DNA of 64,000 nt from NCBI RefSeq assembly GCF_036227325.1, contig NZ_CP109467.1, positions 6,138,001 through 6,202,000 of the forward strand, written 5' to 3'. Below are positions 24,308 through 33,578 of the stretch, in pieces (position 1 is the stretch's first letter; every line of letters begins with the position of its first letter). This DNA comes from Streptomyces sp. NBC_01465 (GTDB taxonomy: Bacteria; Actinomycetota; Actinomycetes; Streptomycetales; Streptomycetaceae). A program made the translations under genes and the position numbers. The notes under the pieces were generated by a model. That model searched no databases, was not told where the DNA came from, and saw only the letters and a program-made list of their open reading frames with translations.

Positions 24308-27300
24308 GTGCACCTCAAGGCCATGACCCTCCGCGGATTCAAATCCTTCGCCTCCGCCACGACGCTCCGCTTCGAGCCGGGCATCACCTGCGTCGTGGGC
24401 CCCAACGGCTCCGGCAAGTCCAACGTGGTGGACGCGCTCTCCTGGGTCATGGGCGAGCAGGGCGCCAAATCGCTGCGCGGCGGGAAGATGGAGGACGTCA
24501 TCTTCGCCGGGACCACCGGCCGCCCGCCGCTGGGCCGCGCCGAGGTCTCGCTGACCATCGACAACTCCGACGGCGCGCTGCCGATCGAGTACGCCGAAGT
24601 CACCATCACCCGGATCATGTTCCGCAACGGCGGCAGCGAATACCAGATCAACGGGGACACCTGCCGGCTGCTCGACATCCAGGACCTGCTGTCCGACTCG
24701 GGCATCGGGCGCGAGATGCACGTGATCGTCGGGCAGGGCCAGCTCGACTCGATCCTGCACGCCGATCCGATGGGGCGCAGGGCCTTCATCGAGGAGGCCG
24801 CAGGCGTCCTCAAGCACCGCAAGCGCAAGGAGAAGGCGCTGCGGAAGCTGGACGCGATGCAGGCCAACCTCGCGCGCGTACAGGATCTGACCGACGAGCT
24901 GAGGCGTCAGCTCAAGCCGCTCGGGCGGCAGGCGGCCGTGGCGCGGCGGGCCGCCGTCATCCAGGCCGATCTGCGCGATGCGCGGCTGCGGCTGCTCGCC
25001 GACGACCTGGTGGCGATGCGGGACGCGCTGCGTACGGAGATCGAGGACGAGGCCGCGCTCAAGCAGCGCAAGGAGGCCGCGGAGGCGGCGCTCAAGGCGG
25101 CGCTGGCGCGTGAGGCGGACCTGGAGGACGAGGTACGGCGTCTCGCGCCGCGTCTCCAGCGGGCCCAGCAGACCTGGTACGAACTCTCCCAGCTGGCCGA
25201 GCGGGTGCGCGGCACGGTGTCGCTCGCCGACGCACGCGTCAAGAGCGCGACCTCGGCACCGGTCGAGGAACGGCGCGGGCGCGACCCGGAGGACATGGAG
25301 CGCGAGGCCGCCCGGATCCGTGAGCAGGAGGCCGAGCTGGAGGCCGCGCTGGAGGCGGCCGAGCACGCGCTGGAGGACACGGTCGCCCACCGGGCCGAGC
25401 TGGAGCGGGAGTTGGTGACCGAGGAGCGCCGGCTGAAGGACGTGGCGCGGGCCATCGCCGACCGGCGCGAGGGGCTCGCCCGGCTGAACGGGCAGGTCAA
25501 CGCGGCACGTTCGCGGGCCGGGTCCGCGCAGGCGGAGATCGACCGGCTGGCGGAGGCGCGGGACGGGGCGCAGGAGCGGGCGGTCTCGGCCCAGGAGGAG
25601 TACGAGCTGCTCAAGGCCGAGGTGGACGGCCTCGACGCGGGCGACGCGGAGCTCGGCGAACAGCACGACGCGGCGAAGCAGGCCCTCGCCCGGGCCGACT
25701 CGGCGCTGAGCGCCGCCCGTGAGGCCGCGACGTCCGCCGAGCGCAAGCGGGCCGCGACGGCCGCCCGGCGCGAGGCGCTCGCGCTGGGGCTGCGCCGCAA
25801 GGACGGCACGGGCGCGCTGCTCGGGGCCGGGGACCGGCTGACGGGCCTGCTCGGCCCGGCGGCGGAGCTGCTCGCGGTGGCTCCCGGGTACGAGGTTCCG
25901 GTGGCGGCGGCGCTGGGAGCCGCGGCGGACGCGATCGCGGTCGCCGACCCGGCGACGGCGGCGGACGCGATCCGGCTCCTGCGCAAGCAGGACGCGGGCC
26001 GGGCGGCACTGCTGCTGGCCGCGCCCGGCGTCGTACCGGACCAGGCGGGTGAGCGCCATGACGTGGCCGGTGTGCTGCCCGGTGGTGCGGGTGTGCCGGG
26101 GAGCCGTACGGACAGCGACGGCACGGTGGAGGCCGCGCAGGCCGCAGGGGTACGTACCGCCGTCGACGCCTCCGGGCTGCCGTACGTCGCCGAACTGGTG
26201 CGCGGACCGGCCGAGTTGATGCCCGGCGTGCGTCAGCTGCTGCGGGACATGGTGGTCGTCGGGACGCTGGAGGACGCCGAGGAGCTGGTGGCAGGCCGGC
26301 CCGGGCTGATCGCCGTCACTGCCGAGGGCGACGTCCTGGGCGCGCACTTCGCGCAGGGCGGGTCCGCCGGGGCGCCCAGCCTCCTCGAGGTGCAGGCCTC
26401 CGTGGACGAGGCCGCCGCCGAGCTGGCCGAACTCGACCAGAGGTGCGAGGAGTTGGCCGCTGCCCAGCAGGCGGCGGGGGAGCGGCGCAAGGAGAGTGCC
26501 GCGCTCGTCGAGGAGCTGGGTGAGCGGCGGCGGGCCGCCGAGCGGGAGAAGTCGGGCGTCGCCCAGCAGCTGGGCCGTCTCGCGGGCCAGGCGCGCGGCG
26601 CCGCCGGAGAGGCCGAGCGGTCGGCGGCCGCGGCGGCCAAGGCGCAGGACGCGCTGGAGCGGGCGACCGAGGAGGCCGAGGTCCTGGCGGAGCGATTGCT
26701 GGTCGCCGAGGAGATGCCGGCCGAGGAGGAGCCGGACACCTCCGTACGCGACCGGCTGGCGGCCGACGGTGCCAACGCCCGCCAGACCGAGATGGAGGCC
26801 CGCCTTCAGGCCCGTACGCACGAGGAGCGGGTCAAGGGGCTCGCCGGGCGGGCCGAGTCCCTCGACCGCGGGGCACGCGCCGAGCGCGAGGCGCGGGCGC
26901 GGGCCGAGCAGCGGCGGGCCCGGATGCTCCACGAGGCCGAGGTGGCGCGGGCCGTCGCGGACGGTGCGCGGCAGCTGCTCGCGCACGTCGAGGTGTCGCT
27001 GGTACGGGCCGAGGCCGAGCGGGCCGCGGCCGAGGCGGCGAAGGGGGAGCGCGAGCAGGACCTCGTGACGGAGCGAGGGCAGGGGCGGGACCTCAAGGGG
27101 GAGCTCGACAAACTCACTGATTCGGTCCACCGCGGTGAGGTACTCGGTGCCGAGAAGCGGCTGCGGATCGAGCAGCTGGAGACGAAGGCGCTGGAGGAGC
27201 TGGGCGTGGAGCCCGCCGGACTCGTGGCCGACTACGGCCCCGGGCAGCCGGTGCCGCCCTCCCCGCCGGCGGAGGGAGAGGAGCTTCCCGACGACCCGGA

Positions 27301-27976
27301 GCACCCGAGGAACCAGCCCGTGCCGTTCGTGCGCGGTGAGCAGGAGAAGCGACTGAGGGCGGCCGAACGGGCGTATCAGCAGCTCGGGAAGGTGAATCCG
27401 CTGGCTCTTGAGGAGTTCTCCGCGCTGGAGGAGCGGCACAAGTTCCTCTCGGAGCAGCTTGAAGACCTGAAGAAGACCCGGATCGACCTGCTTCAGGTTG
27501 TGAAGGAGGTCGACGAGCGTGTCGAGCAGGTCTTCAGCGAGGCGTTCCGGGACACGGCGCGGGAGTTCGAAGGGGTCTTCTCGCGGCTCTTCCCGGGCGG
27601 CGAGGGACGTCTGATCCTCACGGATCCCGACAACATGCTCACCACGGGCGTGGACGTCGAGGCCAGGCCGCCGGGCAAGAAGGTGAAGCGGCTGTCGCTG
27701 CTGTCGGGAGGCGAGCGATCCCTTACGGCAGTTGGGATGCTGGTGGCCATCTTCAAGGCCAGGCCGAGTCCGTTCTACGTCATGGACGAGGTCGAGGCGG
27801 CCCTCGACGACACCAATCTGCAGCGGCTGATCCGGATCATGCAGGAGCTCCAGGAGAGCTCGCAGCTGATCGTGATCACGCACCAGAAGCGGACGATGGA
27901 GGTCGCGGACGCGCTCTACGGCGTCTCCATGCAGGGCGACGGCGTCTCCAAGGTCATCAGCCAGCGCCTCCGTTGA
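24308..27976 (+). CDS. smc: chromosome segregation ATPase SMC
   Basis: The 1222-residue condensin subunit compacts and segregates chromosomes, in streptomycetes especially during sporulation septation. Walker A GPNGSGKSN is at 31-39. Two long coiled coils flank a hinge around residues 500-680. The C-terminal ATPase half has the signature LSGGERSLTAVG near 1133 and Walker B FYVMDEVEAALDD near 1156. The coils are unusually Ala/Arg/Glu-rich, which creates long antisense frames. The GTG gives VHLKAMTLRGFKSF, the family start. Confidence 0.97.
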   Translation: MHLKAMTLRGFKSFASATTLRFEPGITCVVGPNGSGKSNVVDALSWVMGEQGAKSLRGGKMEDVIFAGTTGRPPLGRAEVSLTIDNSDGALPIEYAEVTITRIMFRNGGSEYQINGDTCRLLDIQDLLSDSGIGREMHVIVGQGQLDSILHADPMGRRAFIEEAAGVLKHRKRKEKALRKLDAMQANLARVQDLTDELRRQLKPLGRQAAVARRAAVIQADLRDARLRLLADDLVAMRDALRTEIEDEAALKQRKEAAEAALKAALAREADLEDEVRRLAPRLQRAQQTWYELSQLAERVRGTVSLADARVKSATSAPVEERRGRDPEDMEREAARIREQEAELEAALEAAEHALEDTVAHRAELERELVTEERRLKDVARAIADRREGLARLNGQVNAARSRAGSAQAEIDRLAEARDGAQERAVSAQEEYELLKAEVDGLDAGDAELGEQHDAAKQALARADSALSAAREAATSAERKRAATAARREALALGLRRKDGTGALLGAGDRLTGLLGPAAELLAVAPGYEVPVAAALGAAADAIAVADPATAADAIRLLRKQDAGRAALLLAAPGVVPDQAGERHDVAGVLPGGAGVPGSRTDSDGTVEAAQAAGVRTAVDASGLPYVAELVRGPAELMPGVRQLLRDMVVVGTLEDAEELVAGRPGLIAVTAEGDVLGAHFAQGGSAGAPSLLEVQASVDEAAAELAELDQRCEELAAAQQAAGERRKESAALVEELGERRRAAEREKSGVAQQLGRLAGQARGAAGEAERSAAAAAKAQDALERATEEAEVLAERLLVAEEMPAEEEPDTSVRDRLAADGANARQTEMEARLQARTHEERVKGLAGRAESLDRGARAEREARARAEQRRARMLHEAEVARAVADGARQLLAHVEVSLVRAEAERAAAEAAKGEREQDLVTERGQGRDLKGELDKLTDSVHRGEVLGAEKRLRIEQLETKALEELGVEPAGLVADYGPGQPVPPSPPAEGEELPDDPEHPRNQPVPFVRGEQEKRLRAAERAYQQLGKVNPLALEEFSALEERHKFLSEQLEDLKKTRIDLLQVVKEVDERVEQVFSEAFRDTAREFEGVFSRLFPGGEGRLILTDPDNMLTTGVDVEARPPGKKVKRLSLLSGGERSLTAVGMLVAIFKARPSPFYVMDEVEAALDDTNLQRLIRIMQELQESSQLIVITHQKRTMEVADALYGVSMQGDGVSKVISQRLR

Positions 27977-27993
27977 TCAACTTTAAGAGTTGA
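27977..27993 (+). terminator. short hairpin directly after the smc stop
   Basis: TCAACT (27977-27982), loop TTAAG and AGTTGA (27988-27993) begin at the base after the stop codon. It is only 6 bp and AT-rich, so it may be a weak terminator or an mRNA 3' end. Confidence 0.35.
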
Positions 27994-28039
27994 ACGCGAG
28001 CCGCCTCATCGCGCCCTGAAGCTCACGGATACCCCACTC

Positions 28040-28067
28040 TTGACTTCGAAACTTGAAGGCATAGTCT
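28040..28067 (+). promoter_or_regulatory. candidate promoter of the glucose permease gene
   Basis: TTGACT (28040-28045) and TAGTCT (28062-28067) are separated by 16 bp, with initiation expected near 28074. An operator arm lies within the spacer. Confidence 0.6.
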
Positions 28068-28093
28068 CTGCAACGTTGCTTTTACCTTCAAGT
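28051..28093. promoter_or_regulatory. nested inverted repeats over the glcP start site, candidate operator
   Basis: ACTTGAAGG (28051-28059) and CCTTCAAGT (28085-28093) are perfect 9-bp inverted arms around 25 bp. At the centre lies GCAACGTTGC (28070-28079), a perfect 10-bp palindrome. The outer left arm sits between -35 and -10, the palindrome covers the start site, and the right arm is downstream, which is the layout of a repressor site or loop. Confidence 0.6.
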
Positions 28094-28175
28094 GGTGGCT
28101 GACGCGGAGTTATGCGCCACTGGAAGGGCTCGTCCCCCCACTGCCCGTCACCGTTGTCGGGCCCCAGGAGTCAAC

Positions 28176-29591
28176 GTGACCACAGCGCAGGCGTCGTCGC
28201 CCGGAGCCCACCAGGGCCGGCCGGAGCATCTCGGGCGCGTCATCTTCATCACCGCCGCCGCTGCGATGGGCGGATTCCTCTTCGGCTACGACAGCGCCGT
28301 GATCAACGGCGCCGTCGGCGCGATCGCGGACAAGTACGACATCGGTTCCGGCGCGCTGGGGCAGGTCATCGCCATCGGCCTGCTGGGTGCGGCCATCGGT
28401 GCGGCCATCGCGGGCCGTATCGCCGACCGCATCGGCCGTATCCGCGTCATGCAGATCGCCGCCGTCCTCTTCTTCATCAGCGCGATCGGTTCCGCGCTGC
28501 CCTTCGCCCTCTGGGACCTCGCCATGTGGCGTGTGTTCGGCGGCATCGGCATCGGCATGGCCTCGGTGATCGGCCCGGCGTACATCGCCGAGGTCGCACC
28601 GAAGGAGTACCGCGGACGGCTCGGATCCTTCCAGCAGGCCGGCATCGTCATCGGCATCGCCATTTCGCAGCTGGTCAACTGGGGGCTCCTCAACTGGGCC
28701 GGCGGCGACGACCGGGGCAAGCTCATGGGCCTCGAGGCCTGGCAGGTCATGCTCGGGATCATGGTCATCCCGGCCGCCGTCTACGGTCTGTTCTCGTTCG
28801 TCATCCCCGAGTCCCCGCGCTACCTGATCTCGGTCGGCAAGAGCGACGAGGCCAAGAAGATCCTCACCGAGGTCGAGGGCAAGGACGCCGACCTGGACGC
28901 CCGCGTCGCCGAGATCGAGCACGCGATGCGCAGCGAGCACAAGTCGACGTTCAAGGACCTGCTCGGCGGCAGCTTCCTGTTCCTGCCGATCGTCTGGATC
29001 GGCATCGGCCTCTCGGTCTTCCAGCAGTTCGTCGGCATCAACGTCGCGTTCTACTACTCCTCGACGCTGTGGCAGTCCGTCGGCATCGACCCGTCCGACT
29101 CGTTCTTCTACTCGTTCACCACGTCGATCGTGAACATCATCGGTACCGTCATCGCGATGTACCTGGTGGACCGGGTCGGCCGAAAGCCGCTCGCGCTCGT
29201 CGGTTCGGCCGGTATGGCGGTCGCGCTGGCCGTCACCGCCTGGGCCTTCAGCTACGACCTCGTGGACGGCAAGCTCCCGAACACCCAGGGTGTCATCGCG
29301 CTCGTCGCGGCCCACACCTTCGTGCTCTTCTTCGCCCTCTCGTGGGGTGTCGTGGTCTGGGTCTTCCTCGGCGAGATGTTCCCGAACAAGATCCGCGCCG
29401 CCGCGCTCGGTGTCGCTGCCGCCGCGCAGTGGATCGCCAACTGGGCCATCACCGCGAGCTTCCCGAGCCTCTCGGACTGGAGCCTCACCGGTTCGTACAT
29501 CATCTACGCAGCCTTCGCCGCGCTCTCGATCCCCTTCGTGCTCAAGTTCGTGAAGGAGACCAAGGGCAAGGCGTTGGAGGAGATGGGCTAA
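28176..29591 (+). CDS. glcP: MFS sugar porter, probable glucose permease GlcP
   Basis: The 471-residue transporter has 12 predicted membrane helices and the sugar-porter signatures GGFLFGYDSAVINGA in helix 1, GRIADRIGR in loop 2-3, PESPRYLI after helix 6, QQFVGINVAFYYSS in helix 7 and VDRVGRKPL in loop 8-9. In S. coelicolor the glucose permease gene glcP1 lies next to smc, as I recall, so synteny supports glucose uptake by proton symport. The GTG at 28176 follows CAGGAG. The upstream region has a strong operator-like structure. Confidence 0.9.
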   Translation: MTTAQASSPGAHQGRPEHLGRVIFITAAAAMGGFLFGYDSAVINGAVGAIADKYDIGSGALGQVIAIGLLGAAIGAAIAGRIADRIGRIRVMQIAAVLFFISAIGSALPFALWDLAMWRVFGGIGIGMASVIGPAYIAEVAPKEYRGRLGSFQQAGIVIGIAISQLVNWGLLNWAGGDDRGKLMGLEAWQVMLGIMVIPAAVYGLFSFVIPESPRYLISVGKSDEAKKILTEVEGKDADLDARVAEIEHAMRSEHKSTFKDLLGGSFLFLPIVWIGIGLSVFQQFVGINVAFYYSSTLWQSVGIDPSDSFFYSFTTSIVNIIGTVIAMYLVDRVGRKPLALVGSAGMAVALAVTAWAFSYDLVDGKLPNTQGVIALVAAHTFVLFFALSWGVVVWVFLGEMFPNKIRAAALGVAAAAQWIANWAITASFPSLSDWSLTGSYIIYAAFAALSIPFVLKFVKETKGKALEEMG

Positions 29592-29621
29592 CCCCCGCTG
29601 CCCCTCTCCTCACCCACGGAA

Positions 29622-29657
29622 CTGCCCCGGTTCGAGTGCCTACTTGAGCCGGGGCAG
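29622..29657. terminator. bidirectional terminator between glcP and the luciferase-like gene
   Basis: CTGCCCCGGTTC (29622-29633) pairs with GAGCCGGGGCAG (29646-29657) with one wobble. The stop codon of the minus-strand gene (29640-29642) lies in the loop, so the right arm is coding. Confidence 0.6.
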
Positions 29658-30620
29658 CACCTTTTCCGCGAAGAGGCGCAGGCTGCTCCAGCCCTCCTCC
29701 ACCGGCATGCCGCCGCACAGCGGGTGCAGTACGAGATTTTCCGCGCCCCCTTCGTTGGCCAGCGCCACACACTCGTCGGGGGAGACGATGCGGTACACGC
29801 CCTCGGCGCGCAGCTCCTCGACCGTGCCCGCGCCGGAACGCACCGCCGACTTGATGTCCTTGGACTGCCAGGAGGCGTACATCTTCGCCTCGTGGAGGAA
29901 GTGCTTGCCGTACGTCGCCCACGCCCGGTCCGGGTCCTCGGAGACGTGCAGCAGCGGGATCTCGGCCGTCGGCATCATGCAGAAGCCCTCGGTGCCGTGC
30001 GCGGCGAGCTGCTCGTTGTAGTACGCCTCCAGGTCCGGCATGTGCGCGCTGGGGAAGAACGGCAGACCGAGGCGGGCGGCGCGGCGGGCCGCCGCCTTGG
30101 AGGAGCCGCCGACCAGCAGGAGCGGGTGCGGCTGGGTGAAGGGGCGCGGGGTGACCCGTACCGTACGGCCGCGGAACTCGAAGGGCTCGCCCGTCCAGGC
30201 CTGCAGGATCGTCTCCAGGAGCTCGTCCTGCAGCTTGCCGCGCCTGCCCCACTCGACGCCCATCTGCTCGTACTCCTCGGGCCGGTAGCCGATGCCCGCG
30301 ACCGTGACGAGACGGCCCGCGCTGAGGAGGTCGAGGACCGCGATCTCCTCAGCCAGGCGCAGCGGGTCGTAGAGGGGGCCGATGACGGCGGAGACGGTGA
30401 CGGCTATGCGCTTGGTCGCACCGAAGATGGCGCCCGCGAAGGCGAGGGGGGAGGGCAGCCAGTTGTTGGCGGCTCCGTGGTGCTCCTCGGTCTGCAGGGT
30501 GTCGACCGCGTGGGTGTCCGCGTACGCGGCCATGTCCAGGGCGGCGCGATAGCGGGCGGAGAGAGTCTCGGGGGTGGCGTCCGGATCGACCAGGTTGAAG
30601 CGGACCACTGAGAATGCCAT
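29640..30620 (-). CDS. luciferase-like (LLM-class) flavin- or F420-dependent oxidoreductase
   Basis: The 326-residue TIM-barrel protein starts MAFSVVRFNLVDPDATPETL. It has LQTEEHHGAANNWLPSP, a typical LLM strand/helix, then GRLVTVAGIGYRPEEYEQMGVEWGRRG and PLLLVGGSSKAAARRAARLGLPFF. The cofactor (FMN or F420) and substrate cannot be told from sequence. It lies 62 nt downstream of the NCS1 permease gene on the same strand, with a 13-bp hairpin between, suggesting an uptake-plus-oxidation pair with differential expression. Confidence 0.85.
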   Translation of the reverse strand: MAFSVVRFNLVDPDATPETLSARYRAALDMAAYADTHAVDTLQTEEHHGAANNWLPSPLAFAGAIFGATKRIAVTVSAVIGPLYDPLRLAEEIAVLDLLSAGRLVTVAGIGYRPEEYEQMGVEWGRRGKLQDELLETILQAWTGEPFEFRGRTVRVTPRPFTQPHPLLLVGGSSKAAARRAARLGLPFFPSAHMPDLEAYYNEQLAAHGTEGFCMMPTAEIPLLHVSEDPDRAWATYGKHFLHEAKMYASWQSKDIKSAVRSGAGTVEELRAEGVYRIVSPDECVALANEGGAENLVLHPLCGGMPVEEGWSSLRLFAEKVLPRLK

Positions 30621-30629
30621 GACGGGAAA

Positions 30630-30666
30630 GTCCCCCTTCGCCGGGTGGGAGTTGGCGAAGGGGGAC
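30630..30666 (-). terminator. intercistronic hairpin between permease and oxidoreductase
   Basis: GTCCCCCTTCGCC (30630-30642) and GGCGAAGGGGGAC (30654-30666) form a perfect 13-bp stem with an 11-nt loop. It may terminate or attenuate transcription from the permease into the oxidoreductase gene, or stabilise the permease mRNA. Confidence 0.65.
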
Positions 30667-30682
30667 AGTAGCTGACGCAGCG

Positions 30683-32158
30683 TCAGACGGCCAGAGGCTC
30701 GGGCTCCTCGGCCTCTCCGGCCTCGGACGCGCCCTGGGGTGCGGCGGGCTTCGGCTTGGGGAGGGCCAGGTAGAGCAGGCCGGAGATGACGATGGTCGCC
30801 ACCCAGCCGAGGCCGTACTCGCCGATGGGGTTGTTGGAGGCGAGCGGTCCGGTGAACCACTGGCTGGTGGTGAAGAGCAGACCGGCGACGAGGCCGACGG
30901 CCCAGGCGATGACCGCGGGCGGGTTGAAGCCGGCCTTGTACCAGTAGGCGCTGGTGCGCGTGGTGTCGAGCAGCGCCTTGCCGTCGTACTCCTTGCGGCT
31001 CAGCATGTCCGCGCCGAAGACGCCGACCCAGGCGGAGAAGGCGACCGCGAGGAGCGAGAGGAAGGAGATGAAGTTGCCCATGAAGCCGGTCGCCGCGAGC
31101 ATCAGGATGCCGCCGAAGATCAGCGAGATCGCCGCGTTGATGGAGACCGCCCAGTGGCGCGGGACCTTGAAGCCGAGGGTCTGTGCGGTGAATCCGGCCG
31201 AGTACATCGACATCGCGTTGATCAGCAGCATGCCGACCAGGGCGATCAGCAGGTACGGGACGGCGATCCACATCGGCAGCAGGTCGCCGAGGAAGGAGAC
31301 CGGGTCGGCGGCGCTGGCCAGGTCCGGGGTGGAGACCGCCATGACCGCGCCCATCAGGACCATCGGCAGGACGACGATGCCGGCGCCGCCGATGGAGTTG
31401 CCGACCATCGCCTTGGCGGAGGCGGTACGGGGCAGGTAGCGGGTGAAGTCGGGGGCGGCGGGGATCCAGCTGACGCCGCCCGCGGCGATGGTGCCGATGC
31501 CCGCGACCACCAGGGCCGTCTTGCCGGCGGGCCGGTCGAAGACCGCGGACCAGTCGGTGGTGGCGATGAGGTAGCCGAGGACCAGGAGAGAGAAGACGCC
31601 GAAGAAGTACGTCGCGTACTTGTTGCACTTCTGGACGGCGTTGATGCCCAGGCCCGAGATCGCGAAGGTGACGACCACGAAGAGCAGCAGCGTGACGACG
31701 ATCAGGAACTTGTTGCTCTTGATGCCGAAGCAGATGTCGAGCACGGTGAGCAGGGCGTACGCACCGGTCACCGCGTTGATGGTCTCCCAGCCCCAGCGGG
31801 CGACCCAGATCAGCGAGCCGGGGAGCAGATTGCCGCGCTGGCCGAATACGGCGCGCGAGAGTGCCATGCCGGGGGCGCCGCCGCGCTTGCCCGCGATGGA
31901 GATCAGGCCGACCAGCCCGTAACTGACTATCGGCGCGGCGATCGCCACGATGAGCGCCTGCCAGAAGTTCAGGTGGTTGATCGCCACGAGGCTCGCGCCC
32001 ATGGTGAGCAGCAGCACACTGATGTTCGCGGCGACCCAGGTGGGGAAGAGGTCACGGACGCGACCGGTGCGCTCGTTGTCCGGCACGGGTTCGAGACCGC
32101 GGGTCTCGAGTGCGCCTTCGGATTCGGTGGCGGTGGTGCTCATGGTGTGGGGGTCCAT
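30683..32158 (-). CDS. NCS1-family nucleobase permease (cytosine permease-like)
   Basis: The 491-residue, 12-helix membrane protein has NCS1 features: FPTWVAANISVLLLTMGASL in helix 1, GQRGNLLPGSLIWVARWGWETINAVTGAYAL in helices 2-3, and SWIPAAPDFTRYLPR before helix 6, as in CodB-type carriers. It likely imports cytosine, another pyrimidine, a purine or a hydantoin with a cation. The C-terminus is an acidic Pro/Glu tail. An ATG 15 nt inside (32143, MSTTATESEG) is an alternative start. The paired luciferase-like enzyme recalls RutA-type pyrimidine oxidation, but that is only an analogy. Confidence 0.85.
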   Translation of the reverse strand: MDPHTMSTTATESEGALETRGLEPVPDNERTGRVRDLFPTWVAANISVLLLTMGASLVAINHLNFWQALIVAIAAPIVSYGLVGLISIAGKRGGAPGMALSRAVFGQRGNLLPGSLIWVARWGWETINAVTGAYALLTVLDICFGIKSNKFLIVVTLLLFVVVTFAISGLGINAVQKCNKYATYFFGVFSLLVLGYLIATTDWSAVFDRPAGKTALVVAGIGTIAAGGVSWIPAAPDFTRYLPRTASAKAMVGNSIGGAGIVVLPMVLMGAVMAVSTPDLASAADPVSFLGDLLPMWIAVPYLLIALVGMLLINAMSMYSAGFTAQTLGFKVPRHWAVSINAAISLIFGGILMLAATGFMGNFISFLSLLAVAFSAWVGVFGADMLSRKEYDGKALLDTTRTSAYWYKAGFNPPAVIAWAVGLVAGLLFTTSQWFTGPLASNNPIGEYGLGWVATIVISGLLYLALPKPKPAAPQGASEAGEAEEPEPLAV

Positions 32159-32336
32159 GCCTCTCGCTCGGCTCCGCGTTGAGCCGGTGGGGGGTGATCG
32201 CTTTGGACTCTACGCGCGTTGATAGGGCCGGCTCCATCGTAGTTTAATACGTCATATGGCCTAGATGTGCCTATGTCCTTTGGTGGAAGCTACAAAGACC
32301 CGGTGTCGGCGGGGCATGGTCGATACTGGACGGGTT

Positions 32337-33560
32337 ATGGAAATCCTCATCCTTGTTGTAGTCATCGCCCTGGTCGCCGTCGGCGCGATCAGCGGGCTCG
32401 TGGTCAGCAGCCGCAAGAAGAAGCAGCTGCCCCCGGCCCCGCCCTCCGCGCCGACCATCACCGCCCCGCCCGCCGAACCGCAGGTCGGCGAGGACGCGGC
32501 ACCGCCGCGCGACGAGCCGCGCCGGACGATCGAGGAGGTCGAACTTCCCGGCTCGGCCGACGAGGCCGTCGCGGAGCCCGCAGCCGTCGAGGACCCGGTC
32601 GTCGCGGCGCCGCCCGCCGCCGAGATCGACGTCCCCGAGCCGACCGCGGGCCGCCTGGTGCGGCTGCGCGCCCGGCTCGCCCGCTCGCAGAACTCGCTCG
32701 GCAAGGGGCTGCTCACGCTCCTGTCCCGCGACAACCTCGACGAGGAAACCTGGGAGGAGATCGAGGACACCCTGCTCACCGCGGACGTCGGTGTCGCGCC
32801 CACCCAGGAGCTGGTCGACGCGCTGCGTGAGCGGGTCCGGGTGCTCGGTACCCGTACGCCCGAAGACCTGCGCGCCCTGCTCCGCGAGGAGCTGCTGAAG
32901 CTGCTCGGCACGGACTTCGACCGCGCGGTCAAGACCGAGAGCGGTGTCGACACCCCCGGTGTCGTGATGGTCGTCGGCGTCAACGGCACCGGCAAGACCA
33001 CCACCACCGGCAAGCTCGCCCGCGTCCTGGTCGCGGACGGACGCAGCGTGGTGCTCGGCGCGGCCGACACCTTCCGCGCCGCCGCAGCCGACCAGCTGCA
33101 GACCTGGGGCGACCGCGTCGGCGCCCGTACGGTACGCGGCCCCGAGGGCGGCGACCCGGCGTCGATCGCCTTCGACGCGGTCAAGGAGGGCATCGCCGAG
33201 GGTGCGGACGTCGTACTGATCGACACCGCGGGCCGGCTGCACACCAAGACCGGGCTGATGGACGAGCTGGGCAAGGTCAAGCGGGTCGTGGAGAAGCACG
33301 GTCCGCTGGACGAGGTGCTGCTGGTGCTGGACGCCACGACAGGTCAGAACGGGCTGGTGCAGGCGCGGGTGTTCGCGGAGGTCGTGAGCATCACCGGCAT
33401 TGTGCTGACGAAGCTGGACGGGACGGCGAAGGGCGGCATCGTGATCGCGGTGCAGCGTGAGCTGGGCGTACCGGTGAAGCTGGTGGGTCTGGGCGAGGGC
33501 GCGGACGATCTGGCTCCGTTCGAGCCGGAGGCGTTCGTGGACGCGTTGATCGGGGACTGA
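32337..33560 (+). CDS. ftsY: signal recognition particle receptor FtsY
   Basis: The 407-residue GTPase docks the SRP-ribosome complex at the membrane. It begins with a membrane helix (about 3-22, LILVVVIALVAVGAISGLVV) and a Pro/Ala/Glu-rich acidic linker to about 100. The NG domain follows, with the P-loop GVNGTGKTTTTGKL at about 212-225, AADTFRAAAADQL, DTAGRLHT and TKLDGTAKGG. The ATG at 32337 has no ribosome site. GATACT lies 9 nt upstream and could be a -10. Its partner Ffh is encoded at 41111. Confidence 0.96.
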   Translation: MEILILVVVIALVAVGAISGLVVSSRKKKQLPPAPPSAPTITAPPAEPQVGEDAAPPRDEPRRTIEEVELPGSADEAVAEPAAVEDPVVAAPPAAEIDVPEPTAGRLVRLRARLARSQNSLGKGLLTLLSRDNLDEETWEEIEDTLLTADVGVAPTQELVDALRERVRVLGTRTPEDLRALLREELLKLLGTDFDRAVKTESGVDTPGVVMVVGVNGTGKTTTTGKLARVLVADGRSVVLGAADTFRAAAADQLQTWGDRVGARTVRGPEGGDPASIAFDAVKEGIAEGADVVLIDTAGRLHTKTGLMDELGKVKRVVEKHGPLDEVLLVLDATTGQNGLVQARVFAEVVSITGIVLTKLDGTAKGGIVIAVQRELGVPVKLVGLGEGADDLAPFEPEAFVDALIGD

Positions 33561-33578
33561 GTTCTCGTACGTGCGTGA

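Noticed and set aside
24281-27883. 1200-codon open frame antisense to smc, and similar long antisense frames opposite leuC, recG, glnD and ffh
   Set aside because: These mirror frames arise because G/C-rich third positions suppress stops on the other strand. Their products are Arg/Leu/Gly-rich with no domains, and the sense genes have complete motifs.
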